Assembly: GCA_943735955.1 (NCBI GenBank)
Contig: OX030960.1
Location: 2,170,402 to 2,234,401 of the forward strand
Direction of reading: 5' to 3'
DNA length: 64,000 nt
Origin: Piscicola geometra
Taxonomy: Eukaryota > Annelida > Clitellata > Hirudinida > Piscicolidae
Shown here: positions 21,660 to 33,330 of the stretch, one piece after another
Layout of the letters: the number at the start of each line of letters is the position of its first letter
Numbering within the stretch: position 1 is the stretch's first letter
Made by a program: the position numbers and the translations under genes
The notes under the pieces: generated by a model
Databases searched by the model: none
Seen by the model: the letters and a program-made list of their open reading frames with translations, nothing else
Told to the model about the DNA's origin: nothing

Positions 21660-22780
21660 ATGAGACAATCAGCCATCATCCTCGAGGGCCATTCAAAAAC
21701 GCACTCGATGACTCTTTCCTTTCATGAAACTCAAGCAGCAATAAAATTCCTCTCCTGCAACAAATCAACAAATCACTTGGTTTCGATGCCCTTCGAAGCA
21801 CCTTTACCAAGGACTCCTCCCTGAAAGCCAGTGTGGTTTCCGTGAAGAACAAAGTACCACAGGCAAGATGTTTGCAGCCAAATAGCTTCAAGAGAAGTGT
21901 CAGGAACAGAACTCTGACCTCTTCTCCACTAATGTTGATCTGACCAAAGCCTTCAACAGTGTCAGTAGGAAAGCTCTGTGGAAGATTATGTCAAATTTTG
22001 GGTGTCTTAGAAAACTCACTTCTTATTTATTACATGTAGGCATGCAAGCCAAAGTACAAGATGGCGAAAACCTCTCTGAACCTTTCCAGGTCACCAATGG
22101 AGTCAAACAAGGCTGCTTCGTGGCACCAGCATCATTCAGTCTCATTTTTTCAGCAATGTTGTCTGAAGCCTACAAAGACGAAAATGGTGGCATCGACCTG
22201 AAATTCCGCACTGATGGAAAACTATTCAACCTTCAGAAGTTACAGACGAAAACAACAGTTTTGGTGGGAAAGATAAGTGAGATGCTGTTTGCTGATGAAT
22301 ATGCACTCAACGCTGCTACAGAAACTGACATGCAACGCTGCGTAGAAATGTTTTCTAGAGCTTCTTCAAACTTCGATCTGACGATCAACATGAAGAAGAC
22401 TCAAGTCTTCCATCACTCCGCATCTGGAAAATCCTACCGAGAAGAAAAATCCTTGTCAAGTCGGTTCACTTACCTTGGCAGCATATTGTCACAGAATGTC
22501 ACCATTGACGATGAGCTTTACACTCGTTTAACAAAATCCAGCTTCACTTCTTGAAGGCTGTATGCAAGCGTCTGGAACAGAAGAGACATCACGACACAAA
22601 CGAAACTGAATGTGTACAGGGCAGTGGTTCTCCCTACTTTTTTCTATGTTTGTGAGACACGGACAGTGTACCAGAGACGCGCAAGAAATCTGAACCACTT
22701 TCCCACGACGAGTCTGCGGAGAATCCTCAACATCAAGTGGCAGGACAAAGTACCAGACGAGCTGCTTCTAAAGGTCAAGA
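21660..22780 (+). pseudogene. RTE-like LINE reverse transcriptase, decayed
   Basis: After a broken fragment (21.67-21.98 kb) the frame at 21988-22554 has VTNGVKQGCFVAPASFSLIF (RT motif B) and MLFADEYAL, where the second catalytic Asp is replaced by Glu. It continues with NFDLTINMKKTQV and FTYLGSILS. The C-terminal block (TTSLRRILNIKWQDKVPD) follows in another frame at 22612-22780. It is inactive, judging from the altered motif, a stop at 22552 and the frameshift. It is the same family as 1-715. Confidence 0.75.
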
Positions 22781-23670
22781 TATGGAAGAATGGAATGGAG
22801 AAAAAGGGCTTAAAAACTAATATGGGGAAAACGAAAGTTTTAGTCTCTGGTGCGAATCTAGAGCTGGCCAAGAAATTGGGAAAGTACCCATGTGCAATCT
22901 GCCTTAAAGGAACGGACAAAAACTCCATTCTATGCAGCGGTTGCTCATCCTGGGTGCACAAGAGATGCTCAGGCATTAAAGGTTCCTTCCGCTCAGACCC
23001 AAATTGCAAGTGTCAAGGCACTTCTCGACCGATAGATGGAAGACCAATTGTGGAAGTTTTTGTTGATGAAGACATTCTTGAAGTCGTTCCTGAATTCTGC
23101 TACTTAAGTGACATGCTGTCTGCAGGTGGAGGCTGTGAGAATGCTGCCATAACCCGATGCAAGTGTGCGTGGGGAAAATTTCGTCAACTTCTTTCTCTAC
23201 TGACAAACAGACACCTACCACTTCCAACCAGAAATCGTGCGTACACCTCATGCGTGAGGAGTACAATGTTACACGCCTCTGAGACTTGTGCTGTCACTAA
23301 AGAAACAATCAACCGCCTTCAACGCAACGACCGGGCCATGATCCGTTGGATGTGCCACATCAAATCAAAAGATCTCATCAGTTCAGATGAGCTCCAAAAA
23401 ATGATGGGAATCCAGGATATTGGTGCTGTACTGCAAACGATAAGAATGAGGTGGTTTGGGCATGTGGAACGTGGTGGTGGATGGATCAACAAGGTTAGAA
23501 GAATGGAGGTTTCTGGAAAGAAACGACCAGGCAGGCCAAAGAAGACGTGGGGAGAGGTGGTACAGAAAGACCTCAAATACCTGGGGGCACGCAGCACTGA
23601 TGCCCATGATAGAAAGGAGTGGAGAGAGAGATTGAGACTTTTCCGACAGGCCCCACCCTCGAGAGAGTAA
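22780..23670 (+). pseudogene. C-terminal part of a second LINE type, fused in frame to the first
   Basis: The 352-codon frame at 22612-23670 starts in the RTE-like C terminus. From about 22785 it reads as a different LINE: GMEKKGLKTNMGKTKVLV, a Cys/His finger (CAICLKGTDKNSILCSGC then WVHKRC), DDxxL-type thumb residues, RNDRAMIRWMCHIK and RMRWFGHVERGGG, ending KRPGRPKKTW. The two parts belong to elements with separate C termini, so the open frame is chimeric. A template switch during reverse transcription or a nested insertion would explain it. Confidence 0.65.
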
Positions 23671-23851
23671 AAGTTGGCCTGTTTAACAAAAACCAGGAGA
23701 TGATGAATGACAGAAGTGCTGTCTAAAAGGAGACTTTCCACTATCCACACAGTTTTGATGCAGTCGCAGCTTCGATGGGCAGTGAGGGTAGACGACAAGG
23801 CTGCCAAAAATAATTTTCTATGGTGAGCTTCAGATTTTATGTTTAAAGAAT

Positions 23852-24112
23852 GACATTGGGAGCGGGGATGGCTTAGATGGTAGACGTCGGACTTGCGGCT
23901 CAAAGGTTGTCCGTTCGAATCCTTGACGAGCAACCGTGAACTATCATGCACCTAGTGTATCTTATGGGATGTTTGCGAAATAAGCAGAGATATGTACGTC
24001 GTGTTGAGTGGCGCTTCTGGTGCATAAAAACCATGATTCTGTGAACCGTTGTAACATGGCCTGCATCTGTCAGGCTGTGAATGGTGAAGACCGTAAAAAT
24101 AAAAAATTAATT
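23852..24112 (+). mobile_element. tRNA-derived SINE
   Basis: GATGGCTTAGATGG (A box) and GTTCGAATCC (B box) are about 36 bp apart, a pol III internal promoter. A unique body (GTGAACTATCATGC, GTGGCGCTTCTGGTGCATAA) and an A/T tail follow. A minus-strand relative lies at 20480-20647. It is not a tRNA gene, since no acceptor stem closes it. Confidence 0.7.
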
Positions 24113-24480
24113 AATATATATTTTTATTCTTTAATATTTTTTAATAATGATTTTCAAATCGTCGCACCGAAAATAATTATTTAAATATTTTTTTATATAT
24201 TCTGAATATATTTTTTAATTAAATAGAAAATTCTAAAAAAGTTACAATACCTTAAATATTGAGATGTTTCCTATATCTTTCTGTTTCAGTTATATATTCA
24301 AATTTAAAAACGTCACTTTCCGTTAGATTTTCAATGAGATTGCTGAAATGCAGCGACGTAAGTACACGAAGAGCAAGAGTCGTAAGTTAATAATTAATAA
24401 TTTCCTTATAATATGTGATAAATGCATTTCTGAATTCAATTATTAATATTAATTAATTATAATTTACAGACGCGAAGAAA
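24113..24480. other. No gene recognised
   Basis: Very A/T-rich; nothing assignable. Confidence 0.5.
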
Positions 24481-24484
24481 ATGG

Positions 24485-26230
24485 ATGACAAAACCACTTT
24501 TTTTGTCTAGTAGAAAAAATCTGAGAATTCCATGGAAGTGCCGTGGTTCAAGGTGTACGGCAAAACTAAAACCAAAAAATGATTTACAAAAAAAAAGTCC
24601 GTTAAACCAAACCGGTAAAAAAAAACAATATTTTAAAGAATTTGACAGATTTTCATGTTATGATTCCAACTATCAAATAATTCTTCGCTTCAAAATACAG
24701 ATAAAGATAGAATCCAGAAAGACCTTATATCGAACGGCTTCTACACTTGTAGATCGTGTACTTCAACTAATTCCAAGTACCAACCGGTCTTCTGGAGCAA
24801 GAAAAAGCAAAAGAAATTTGTGCCCAACAGTGAAAACGGATAAAAATGAGGCTGCAGGAGCCAACGGAGACCCTGTTAGCTAATTTTTATTTTATAAATC
24901 ATTTGATTGTTTAAAAGCTTCTAATGGTTTGTTAATCATTTGACTAAAACAGATCGATGAGTAGTATTTCCCAGCACACTGAACTGAGCTATATTTCGAT
25001 GTGAATGAACGAAAAATAATGCCATCTTTGCGACAACTATGCAGTTGAAGTTACTGGCAAAGGCGAAAAGCTGGTGCCTTCAAGCTGGTGAGAAAGCAAT
25101 CTCCCAGCTGTTCTCCATCCACGCCTTCATCAAGTATGAGGCTTGGGTGGCACAACTTGAACTAAACAAGATTTGTTTTATTTAAATAAATTTTATTGAT
25201 TAAAAATATTGGTAAAATGCACCATGTACACCTAAATAGGTTCGGAGACAACGTAAGGCAGCCTCCGTTGTACTTCGATATGATGAAGGCACAAGTCACA
25301 TGACTAATGACGGTAAGAAAAATTTATTTCTTTTTTGAATCATTGTTTTCAAATGTAAGATGTTTGTTGAACGGAACGAGAGTGAATACTTTGGTTCTTG
25401 ACTTTGAGGCTGGACTCTGGGTGGCTTTGCGACAGGTCTTTCTTGGCGTCCACCATAAAGGTTGTACTTTCCATTTTTGCCAGGCCTTGTGGAGAAGTGC
25501 GCAAGGGTACGGACTCTTTCCCATCGTCTTGAAACTGACACCTACTTTCTATTATGTGAAATATTCGCTCTTTATCTTCTCCCTGCAAACCAAATCCGAT
25601 CTTCTCTCGATGAACTTCGAGAAAGAGGGCAAAGTCCCGAATTGACACTTTTTCTTTTAGTCCCTTTGTGAGTTTCTTCCTAATTGCTTCTGGCATTTGT
25701 GAGCCTGTATAATCTGTTGTCTTATTTGAATTCTTTTCTTTTTCTTCTTTTAGGTGCTTATGAGACTAGTCTATTCCACATTTGCTTTCTTCTTTCTTTT
25801 TTTCTTTCATTGTTTTTGTAGAACCTGTCCACTGCCTTTCCGAGCCCAGCTTCAAAGTCAAACACAAATCTATTGATTCTCGTTTTTTTCAACAATACTC
25901 CCCTTTAAGAAATGATTTCGTTTGTTTTTCTTTTGAATTTTATACTATTTCATGTGATACTTTTATGATAAACATTTAATTAAAAAAAGTAATATAATAA
26001 ATATAGATTTTTCTGCCCCTTATACCCTTCCATACCAGGTATTCGCCTTTTACAGTAACTTCAACTGCTTTAAAAAACCGCAAAGATGGAAAAAAAGACG
26101 TTCGTTCACGAAAATAGTTGCACGTGACAAACGGCTCTTTCAGTGTGCCTCAATGAAGCTCATCGATAAGGAGACTGGTGAAAATGTGCCAACTTGGACA
26201 ATCCTGTTAAACAATCATTTGTAAAAAATT
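24485..26230 (+). pseudogene. MULE-type (Mutator-like) transposase remnant, first arm of an inverted pair
   Basis: A short basic open frame at 24485-24883 (WKCRGSRCTAK) resembles a FLYWCH-type finger. From 25245 the reading QRKAASVVLRYDEGTSH leads to 25380-25510, VLDFEAGLWVALRQVF then HHKGCTFHFCQALWR. The D-x-E-x-A...KGC.FHfCQ..wR pattern is the core of MULE transposases. Beyond about 25530 the strand sense of the similarity flips, and 25835-26230 reads as inverted fragments of the same family. Frames are broken and introns may be present. Sequences 24.94-26.23 kb recur inverted at 29.23-30.89 kb. Confidence 0.5.
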
Positions 26231-26587
26231 GATGATTTGCATCTTTAATAAAGGTTTAAAAAGTGTTTCTTCATAGTAAATTTTACTGAATTAACAAAAA
26301 AGAGTAAAAAACAGCATCTTTATGATAAAATGTGAAAAAAAAACTTACCTTTGTATTGTTCAAACGAAATACAATCTATGATTTTCACTGAATTGGTGGT
26401 ATCATTGCTTGAAACACTACTTTGGAAGAAGAAAATAAATCTAAATGAACTATGAAAAAGTTAGAATTTTAGTAATCCATTATTTTATTAATAAGCTTGT
26501 GCTGATGAAAGGACTGTTGATATAATGATTATATATTATAAAATAATATAATCAATAATGTACTACCAGCAAAAGGACAAGAAGGCA

Positions 26588-26640
26588 TGGGCGGCGATCC
26601 TGGGGGGTTCCGGACCTTCTACTTTTTGGTAGTGAAAGGG
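26588..26640. mobile_element. hAT-like terminus
   Basis: CATGGGCGGCGATCCTGGGG followed by GGTTCCGGACC matches, inverted, the ends near 27395-27420, 31030-31070 and 52230-52255. Which two ends form a pair cannot be decided here. Confidence 0.4.
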
Positions 26641-26713
26641 TCCACTTCAATAGTTTGGACTCCCCAGAACCCTCTTAGGAGTTGCAAAAACGCACCATTG
26701 ATTTTTAAAAGCA

Positions 26714-27345
26714 TTGGTTAGCGGCTGCCGTTTTGGCAGCGCTCAAATAAATTTGTAGAATAAACGGTTTTGGGTATAATATATTAAAATTTTATAATCT
26801 CAAGTCTAAATAAAAATTACATTTAATTAATTAGAATGTTTTTTGTGCGAATGTTGGTTGTTTTGAATCTGTCGAAGAATGGCCGCAGCAGACCAAGATG
26901 GCCGCATGGAATCAAGTGAGATGCGACATAAAAAAGAAAACCTTCCATAGCAGCAGCAGTTCCAGTGCTGGCAAGGACTTCTCCTTCACCCTCTATCGCA
27001 GCCTTGGCACCAGTGGCAAGACAGAAAATTGACATGAATGATGATTGTGTTTTATGGTTTTGAGGATGATGTGGTGATGATTGTGCTGTGGTATGAGTGT
27101 TGGTATTGTGGTGATGATTGAATGTTTTATTTGTGGTGATAGTGATTTTTGGTGGTGATTGTCATAGTGGTGTGGGTGAGGTTGGATTATTGAGGTTGAT
27201 TCTTTTTATATATATTTAAATTTATATATATACATATATTGGTAGTGGTCTAAATACCGTTTTATTTAACAAATTTATTTGAAGAGAGCCTTTGTTCACT
27301 TAGTAAAGGGCGCTATACAAATCATTAGTGATTGATTGATTGATA
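26714..27345 (+). mobile_element. Non-autonomous LINE-related retroelement, copy 2
   Basis: Same layout as 14242-14886: 5' hairpin (AGCGGCTGCC, GTTTT, then an imperfect arm lacking one C), unique middle, and a tail block with (GATT)n. The 3' flank 27346-27470 is shared with copy 4 (52180-52310), so copies 2 and 4 were probably duplicated together as part of a larger repeat. Confidence 0.75.
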
Positions 27346-27559
27346 TCAAAATAGGATTTTTTAATATTAAAAAAGTTTTAAAAGTGGGGGGTCCTGACCC
27401 CAGGATCACCGCCCATGCTGTTCATGTTCAATTATAAGGAAAATTCACTGATGGTATTACGGACTGATCAAACGTAGTAATATATTTAGTATATATTTTT
27501 ATGTTTTAAATTCTTTTTTCCGAAAATAATAATTAGAATTCCAAAAGTGAAAATAAAAA

Positions 27560-28160
27560 TCCGTGCAACTAGCTAATCAAGAGACTTTAATACGTAACTA
27601 TTTAGTAAAATCTAGTGAATATCATTATGGGTTATCAAGAAAAGAGGCCAGAAATTTAGCTTTTGAGTTTGCTGTACAAAACCATGTAAAACATCCGCCA
27701 TCTTGGGATGCAAACGAAACTGCAGGAATAGACTGGTATATCCAATTCATGCACAGATACGGATTTATCTCTACGTAACCCGGAAGGGACCAGCCTCTCC
27801 AGAGCGACAAGTTTCAACCAACATAATGTTCTACAGTTTTATAATAACTTAGATTCTGTTTATAAACGCTACAACTTTAAACCCCAAGACATATACAACT
27901 GTGAGAGTACAAAAAAACAACGAATGTAAGAGTGATAGCGGATAAAGCGAATCGTCAGGTTGGGCGGGATACGTCAGCAGAAAGAGGACAGATTGTTAGT
28001 GTGCTGCATGATCAATGTCGTTGGAAACACTGTTCCACCTTTTATGGTCTTTCCCAGAGTCCACTTCAAAGACAGATTATTGAATGATCAAGGATGCCCC
28101 ACCACTAACCCTAGTGGCTGGATGCCAGCTGAAAAACATTTTTTAACTAAAACTTGAAAC
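27560..28160 (+). pseudogene. pogo/Tigger-like DDE transposase remnant
   Basis: The frame 27563-27778 has PPSWDANETAGIDWYIQFMHRYG, the CENP-B/Tc5-type helix-turn-helix signature (SW...AG.DW...F..R). Broken frames then give NNLDSVYKRYNF and a DE(Y) catalytic block near 27895. At 27960-28157 AERGQIVSVLC-like text precedes a frame with NVVGNTVPPFMVFPRVHFKD, typical of the DDE_1 domain. Several stops. Inverted termini were not found. Confidence 0.65.
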
Positions 28161-28880
28161 ATTAAAAAAGACTTTCATTTATCAGTCATTTCAAAATAGT
28201 TGTTGAACTAAAACTTGAAACATCTATATTTTTTCATTTTATAACATGAGAATAAATGTTGAAAAACTTGTGTCTACATTAGAAAGTTTCCTAGAAAAAG
28301 TTGAATGTTAAAAGTTTTCTAAATCGCTTTGAATAATTGGAATAATTTATGTGAGTATTTCATTTTGTAATAATATTTAATTTAAGGCTTGGAAAACTCA
28401 ATATTTCGGCACTTGTGGTAATGATCGACTGTGTACGTACATGCGATCGACTGTGTACACCGGTCGTACACAATCGATCATTTTCGAGAGTCTACTTTGA
28501 ATTACATGTGACTCAAAACCATTTCAACTAGATAAATGAATTAAATAGAAAATGAAGTCTTAATGATGAATGTATAAAATCAATATTTTATTAAAATTTT
28601 ATCTTTTAACAATTTTGAGTTATAAACATTTTTGTAAAAAGTGATCGACTGTGTACGCCTTCCCCCTACTTTGGCACCTATATATATTGATTAACTATAA
28701 TTTTTTCAAAGAGGCGTGATAATATTGCCGCTAAAATAACACTAACATGCACAAATTCTGAAGAAAAACCATAAGACTTTAATAATGATCATTTATTATT
28801 ATTAATTATAATTGAAGCTTTATTAAAATTTTATATCTCTAATTTTATCATATCATATGATTCATATGTACATTCTTCCA
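28161..28880. other. No gene recognised
   Basis: A/T-rich. CGATCGACTGTGTACG-like words recur at 28428, 28445 and 28642, some inverted (GTACACAATCGATC near 28470). This suggests a small degenerate repeat. Confidence 0.4.
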
Positions 28881-28881
28881 C

Positions 28882-28926
28882 CATGACACAGTATAGCCTA
28901 TACAGTATAGGCTATACTGTGTCATG
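28882..28926. repeat. Perfect 45-nt palindrome with one central base
   Basis: CATGACACAGTATAGCCTAT at 28882-28901 plus AC forms a 22-nt arm. The arm at 28905-28926 is its exact reverse complement, with a single A at 28904. It could extrude as a cruciform or fold as a hairpin in RNA. Confidence 0.9.
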
Positions 28927-29072
28927 CCAACGCAGAAGGGCAAATTAACTCCCGAGCTTTCAGAATTATCTAACCTTCATGGAAAGGATGCTGAAACTGT
29001 GCAAAGACAGCTCAAAATCACATCAACAAGTTTACGTGTGGATCAGTCTGATCCCAATGCATGGATCGAAAT
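28924..29072 (+). CDS. Candidate exon of an unidentified gene
   Basis: From an ATG formed by the last three bases of the palindrome, the frame reads MPTQKGKLTPELSELSNLHG to ...RVDQSDPNAWIEM. It ends at a plausible donor (GTAAGA) at 29073. About 50 residues, hydrophilic, family unknown. It could be a piece of the surrounding transposon or a host exon. Confidence 0.35.
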
Positions 29073-29229
29073 GTAAGAGCTCTTCAGTTCGAGTTAATTA
29101 AATTAAAGTAATATTTTATTATAAAATACTGCTTTCTACTCTTCAATGTTAATTCAGTAAAAGTTACTATAAAGAAATACTTTTAACACATTCATTAAAG
29201 ATGTAAACCAATTTTGTGTGTGAAAAGGA

Positions 29230-30890
29230 TAGTTTAACAAAAGTTTCCAAGTTGGCACATCTTCAATAGTCTGCCTATCGATGAGCTTCATTGAGGCACA
29301 CTGAAAGAGCAGTTTGTCACGTGCAACTGTTTTCGTGAACGAACGTCTTTTTTTCCATCTTTGCAGTTTTTTAATGCAGTTGAAGTTACTGTAAAAGACG
29401 AACACCTGGTATGGAATGGTATATGGGGCAGAAAAAAAGCTATATTTATTATATTACTTTTTTTTATTAAATGTTTATCATAAAAGTATCACATGAAATA
29501 ATATAAAATTCGAAACAAAACAAAAAACGAAATCATTTCTAAAAGGGAAGTATTTAGAGACACACCGAAACAGATATTTTTACTTTGGCCGAAACCGAAA
29601 TTAGGCCAAAATTAAAATTCCATTTTCGGCCGAAACCGAAATTAAACCGAAATTATAATTAGATTTTCGGCCGAAACCGAAACCGAAATTTTTCCCAACT
29701 TTTATTAAAATAAAAAAATAGAATTTAACGATGACAATTTCTGTTTAATAATTAAACCCAAACAAACGAATATTTTAAGCCAGAAATAGCGGTTTTTAAA
29801 TATTTTCACTAAGTAGGTTGCTGCGACGATCTACGTAGGTTTGCCCAGCAGAACTAAACAGTTAATCGCTTGCGACACTTGTTAGGGGCGCAGATAAGTA
29901 CTTTCGAGCAGCAGGCAAGACATGAATATTGACCAATACGCAAAAGTGTTGGATGTTTTATTGATTCTAGGCTCTTTAAGATACGCCTGCTTTTATTTTC
30001 GAATTAATGAATCGAAGCCAAATCTTTTCGGGCTTACGATTTATCTAAGCAAGGATATCTAGAATTCCAGATACTTGTATATGTCATTCGAAGTCTTATG
30101 ACACCCATAAATCAAACAACCACCATATCTAATAGATATCTAATAGAGATGAGAATCGAACCCAAACTTAATCGTTCGAGTTTGATTGAGGATATACAGA
30201 GACTTACTTTTGACAATAACATTTTTGTAGACCATTTTTTTCAAAACAAAAATTTGCTTAAAAAAAGTTTTGTTAAATATCATAATTGACTTACATTTCA
30301 AAACAATGGTTGTTCCAGATACCTGTATATTTATTCAAACAATTAGTCTAATGACATCCATGAATCAATCAACCACGATATCTAATAGATATCTAATAGA
30401 GATGAGAATCGAACCCAAACTTAATAGTTCGAGTTTGATTGAGGATACAGATATATCAGATAAACTACATAAAAAATTAATATTTCGGTTTTTCGGTAAA
30501 TATGAAATCCATTTCGGCCGAAACCGAAATTGAGTCGAAATTACAAAATAATTTCAAGCCGAAACCGAAAAACTGTCGAAATTGAAAATTTTGGTTCGGC
30601 CGAAACCGAAAAATTGCCGAAACTAAGAAAATTGATAATTTCGGCGCCGAAACCGAAACCGAACCAAAATTCGGTCGGTCTCTAGAAGTATTGTTGAACA
30701 AAACGAGAATCAATAGATTTGTGTTTGACTTTGAAGCTGGAAGGCACCAGCTTTTCGCTTTTGCCAGAAACTTCAACTGCATTGTTGTCGCAAAGATGGC
30801 ATTAATTTTCGTTCATTCACATCGAAATATAGCTCAGTTCAGTGTGCTGAGAAATACTACTCATCGATCTGTTGTAGTCAAATGACTTAA
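29230..30890 (-). pseudogene. Inverted MULE-related arm, interrupted by a MITE
   Basis: Sequence 29230-29550 is the reverse complement, with divergence, of about 25900-26230. Sequence 30735-30890 is that of 24945-25107 (shared CATCTTTGCGACAA and AAGCTGGTGCCTTC words). A 1.13-kb MITE (29555-30684) separates the two parts. Confidence 0.6.
29555..30684. mobile_element. Non-autonomous hAT-type element with CCGAAA subterminal repeats
   Basis: Ends TAGAGACACACCGAA and, at the right end, the complement of TAGAGACCGACCGAA match at 13 of 15 positions. The 8-bp GAAGTATT flanks both sides (29547-29554 and 30685-30692). The inverted sister sequence at 25900-25920 supports the empty site. Both ends carry many GGCCGAAACCGAAA units. 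Inside, about 105 bp are duplicated in tandem (30085-30190 and 30337-30450). No transposase. Confidence 0.8.
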
Positions 30891-30999
30891 ACACAATGTA
30901 TTGCTAGATAAATAATCTTTTTTATGTAATTGGTGACGATTATGCTCGTTTCAAACAAGAAAAAACAATTATAGAAAAAGTGGGGGGATCCACATTGAG

Positions 31000-31075
31000 G
31001 CGGACCCTCTCACTACCAAAAAGTAGGAAGATCTTGACCCCAGGACCCACCCAGAATCACCGCCCATCATACCAA
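31000..31075. mobile_element. hAT-like terminus
   Basis: ACCCCAGGACCCACCC followed by AGAATCACCGCCCAT is an inverted form of the terminus at 26588. The pair 26588/31075 could bound one composite transposon that took up the nested elements between them. Inference. Confidence 0.35.
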
Positions 31076-31164
31076 AAGAGCGATTTATTTGTTTTTAAAA
31101 GAAAAAACATTTCAGGTAAAAACCTGGTGAAGTCGCTTGTTTTTGCTCTCTAGCCACAAAGCCT

Positions 31165-31440
31165 TGTAGGAAAGACCGGGACAAGATGACGAGCCGGGCA
31201 AGAGGACAAATTTCTTATTTTTTCAGTTTTTCACTAGTTAAAAGCGTGAAACGAACACTACTGGCTTTCCTACCTCCCTTTCTTTAAAGAATAGTATGCA
31301 ACCGCTGCAATCATTATTTTTTCAGTTTTTCACTAGTTAAAAGCATGAAACGAACACTACTGGCTTTCCTACCTCCCTTTCTTTAAAGAATAGTATGCAA
31401 CCGCTGCAATCACTATTTTGTTTTAGTTGTGAAGCTTTGA
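31165..31440. repeat. Interspersed repeat with 99-bp tandem duplication
   Basis: GACCGGGACAAGATGACGAG at 31173 matches the terminus of the repeats at 45836 and 49464. Within it, 31217-31315 and 31316-31414 are near-identical 99-bp direct repeats. Confidence 0.75.
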
Positions 31441-33330
31441 TTGTTTTCCGCGGTCACATTATAGCTTTAATGCACGTTTTTAAATAAGCTCTGCTGCAGA
31501 AATAGGTAATAATGTTACCTGGTAACATATTCCGTTTGAAAAAAATATTTATAAGTACTTTATTTATAATACTACCTATTAACATAAATAGTTGTCAATT
31601 AGTTCACTTCAGTGATTTTCCAGTTCGGATTTTTCAGTTCAAATTCAAGTTACAGTTAAGAAAAAATTAATTTGTCAGCACATGAAGAAAAAAATCTCTC
31701 AACATATGCCTGGGAGGCTGGAGCTGTCAGAAGATCTTGTGCAATTGGACCTAGGGTTGTCATTCCAGAATTATGGCATATCTTAAAAATTTATTAAATT
31801 CTCGTTTTGAAAATAATTATAGTTTTTATTTCAGTTTCGTTTTGAAAATAAATTTAGTTCTTATTTTCGTTTTTGTAAAACGATTTTTTAGAATTTTCGT
31901 TTTCGTTACGAAAATAACACTGCTGCATAGTGGGAAAGTCTAAGCTATAGAAATTTTATAAATATTTATGTTGAGAAATAATTTTCTTGTGAGCTTATAA
32001 CTTATCATTTTTTGTATTTTAATTATAAATTTATAATTTTAAAATTTTTGTTATATCAGTTCTAGGCATTCTTTTTTCAAAAGTATCCTGGTCTAAACAC
32101 TGTAAATTTTGGGCGCCTTCAACTCTAGAGCTTTCAAAACTTGAATGTCATTTTAACAGAGGCGGAGATCTGCGGAAAATCTTGGGGGGGGGAGGATGGG
32201 TCCTCCTCAGGGTTGGAATCAAAGAACCGGTATCGACCAATACAGTACAAGCGATACTATTTAGTAATGTTTGCTGAAGTGCTCATTCATTTTGTACCAA
32301 CTATCAATATTTTTATCGCCAACCATTGAAAAAAAGTTCGATACTCAGTAAAAATACTTTTCTATCGCCACTATAAGCGATTTAAAGAAAAACAATAGCG
32401 ATTTTAATACCTTCTTTTATTGGTCATCTATATAACTTTAATTACAAATAGTCATCAACCCAACCAATATCAAAACCACCACTCTAAAAATATAACAACG
32501 GTCCACGAGTTTGAAGAGAAAGTTAAATTTCTTTTAAAGTTTTAGCGATTTTAACATAAATAATTAGGTTTTGCATTGCGTACCTAAAGATTCAATTAAT
32601 GTTATTTCTATATTCTTTCATTCATTTACTTTATATATATTTTTTCCAATTGTTTTATAAACGACTGAAGAAAACGTTCCACAAATCCTTTCATTATTTT
32701 AAAAATATATTTATCAGTTCTTTTTATATAAAAAAACAAATTTTAACAGATTTGCATCCATATACCTATGTCCAGTGGCGCAACCAGGGGGGGCTGGGTC
32801 TCGCAATTTTTCTAAAAACGATGAGTTTTTTTCAGATAATAAATTTTTCAATATGCCATAGGACAATGATATTTTCTCTGGGTGGCCATCGGGCCTTTAT
32901 CTCACGAAGTATTTCATATATCAACACAGAACATAGAGATCCCACCAAAATAACACTAACATGTCACGAATTCTTAGAAAATATAGAGCACCATTAGACC
33001 TTAACTACACTTTTAAATCTTTAGACTTAGATTTGATGAAACTCTAATGATAAATGAACAATTTATTGGGTTAGCCAGTCCAACAGACAGATAAAAATAC
33101 ACTCTGGGTCAAAAAAACATGCCGCTGTATATTGTTATATAACTTTGGCAAATGTAAAGTGATTTTCAGTTTTTTCACTATTTGACTCAAAAATGAATAA
33201 GGAACAAGATTTAAAAAAAATTATTTTGGCCTTCTCAATATGTAATACATTTAACTTGTGAAACTGAAACAAAGGTGAAAATATCGATAAATGTCATGTA
33301 AAAAACATGTAAAAAATTTAATACTGTAAC
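31441..33330. other. No gene recognised
   Basis: A/T-rich with degenerate repeat pieces. A GGGGGGGGAGGATGG run at about 32186 and a GCGCAACCAGGGGGGGCTGGG motif near 32777 look like worn transposon ends. No coding region supported. Confidence 0.4.

Noticed and set aside
23852..23930. tRNA gene
   Set aside because: A and B boxes are present, but no acceptor stem or anticodon arm closes properly and a SINE body follows.
26823..27035. Minus-strand 70-codon frame in the retroelement
   Set aside because: Not open in the other copies of the same element, so not a conserved gene.
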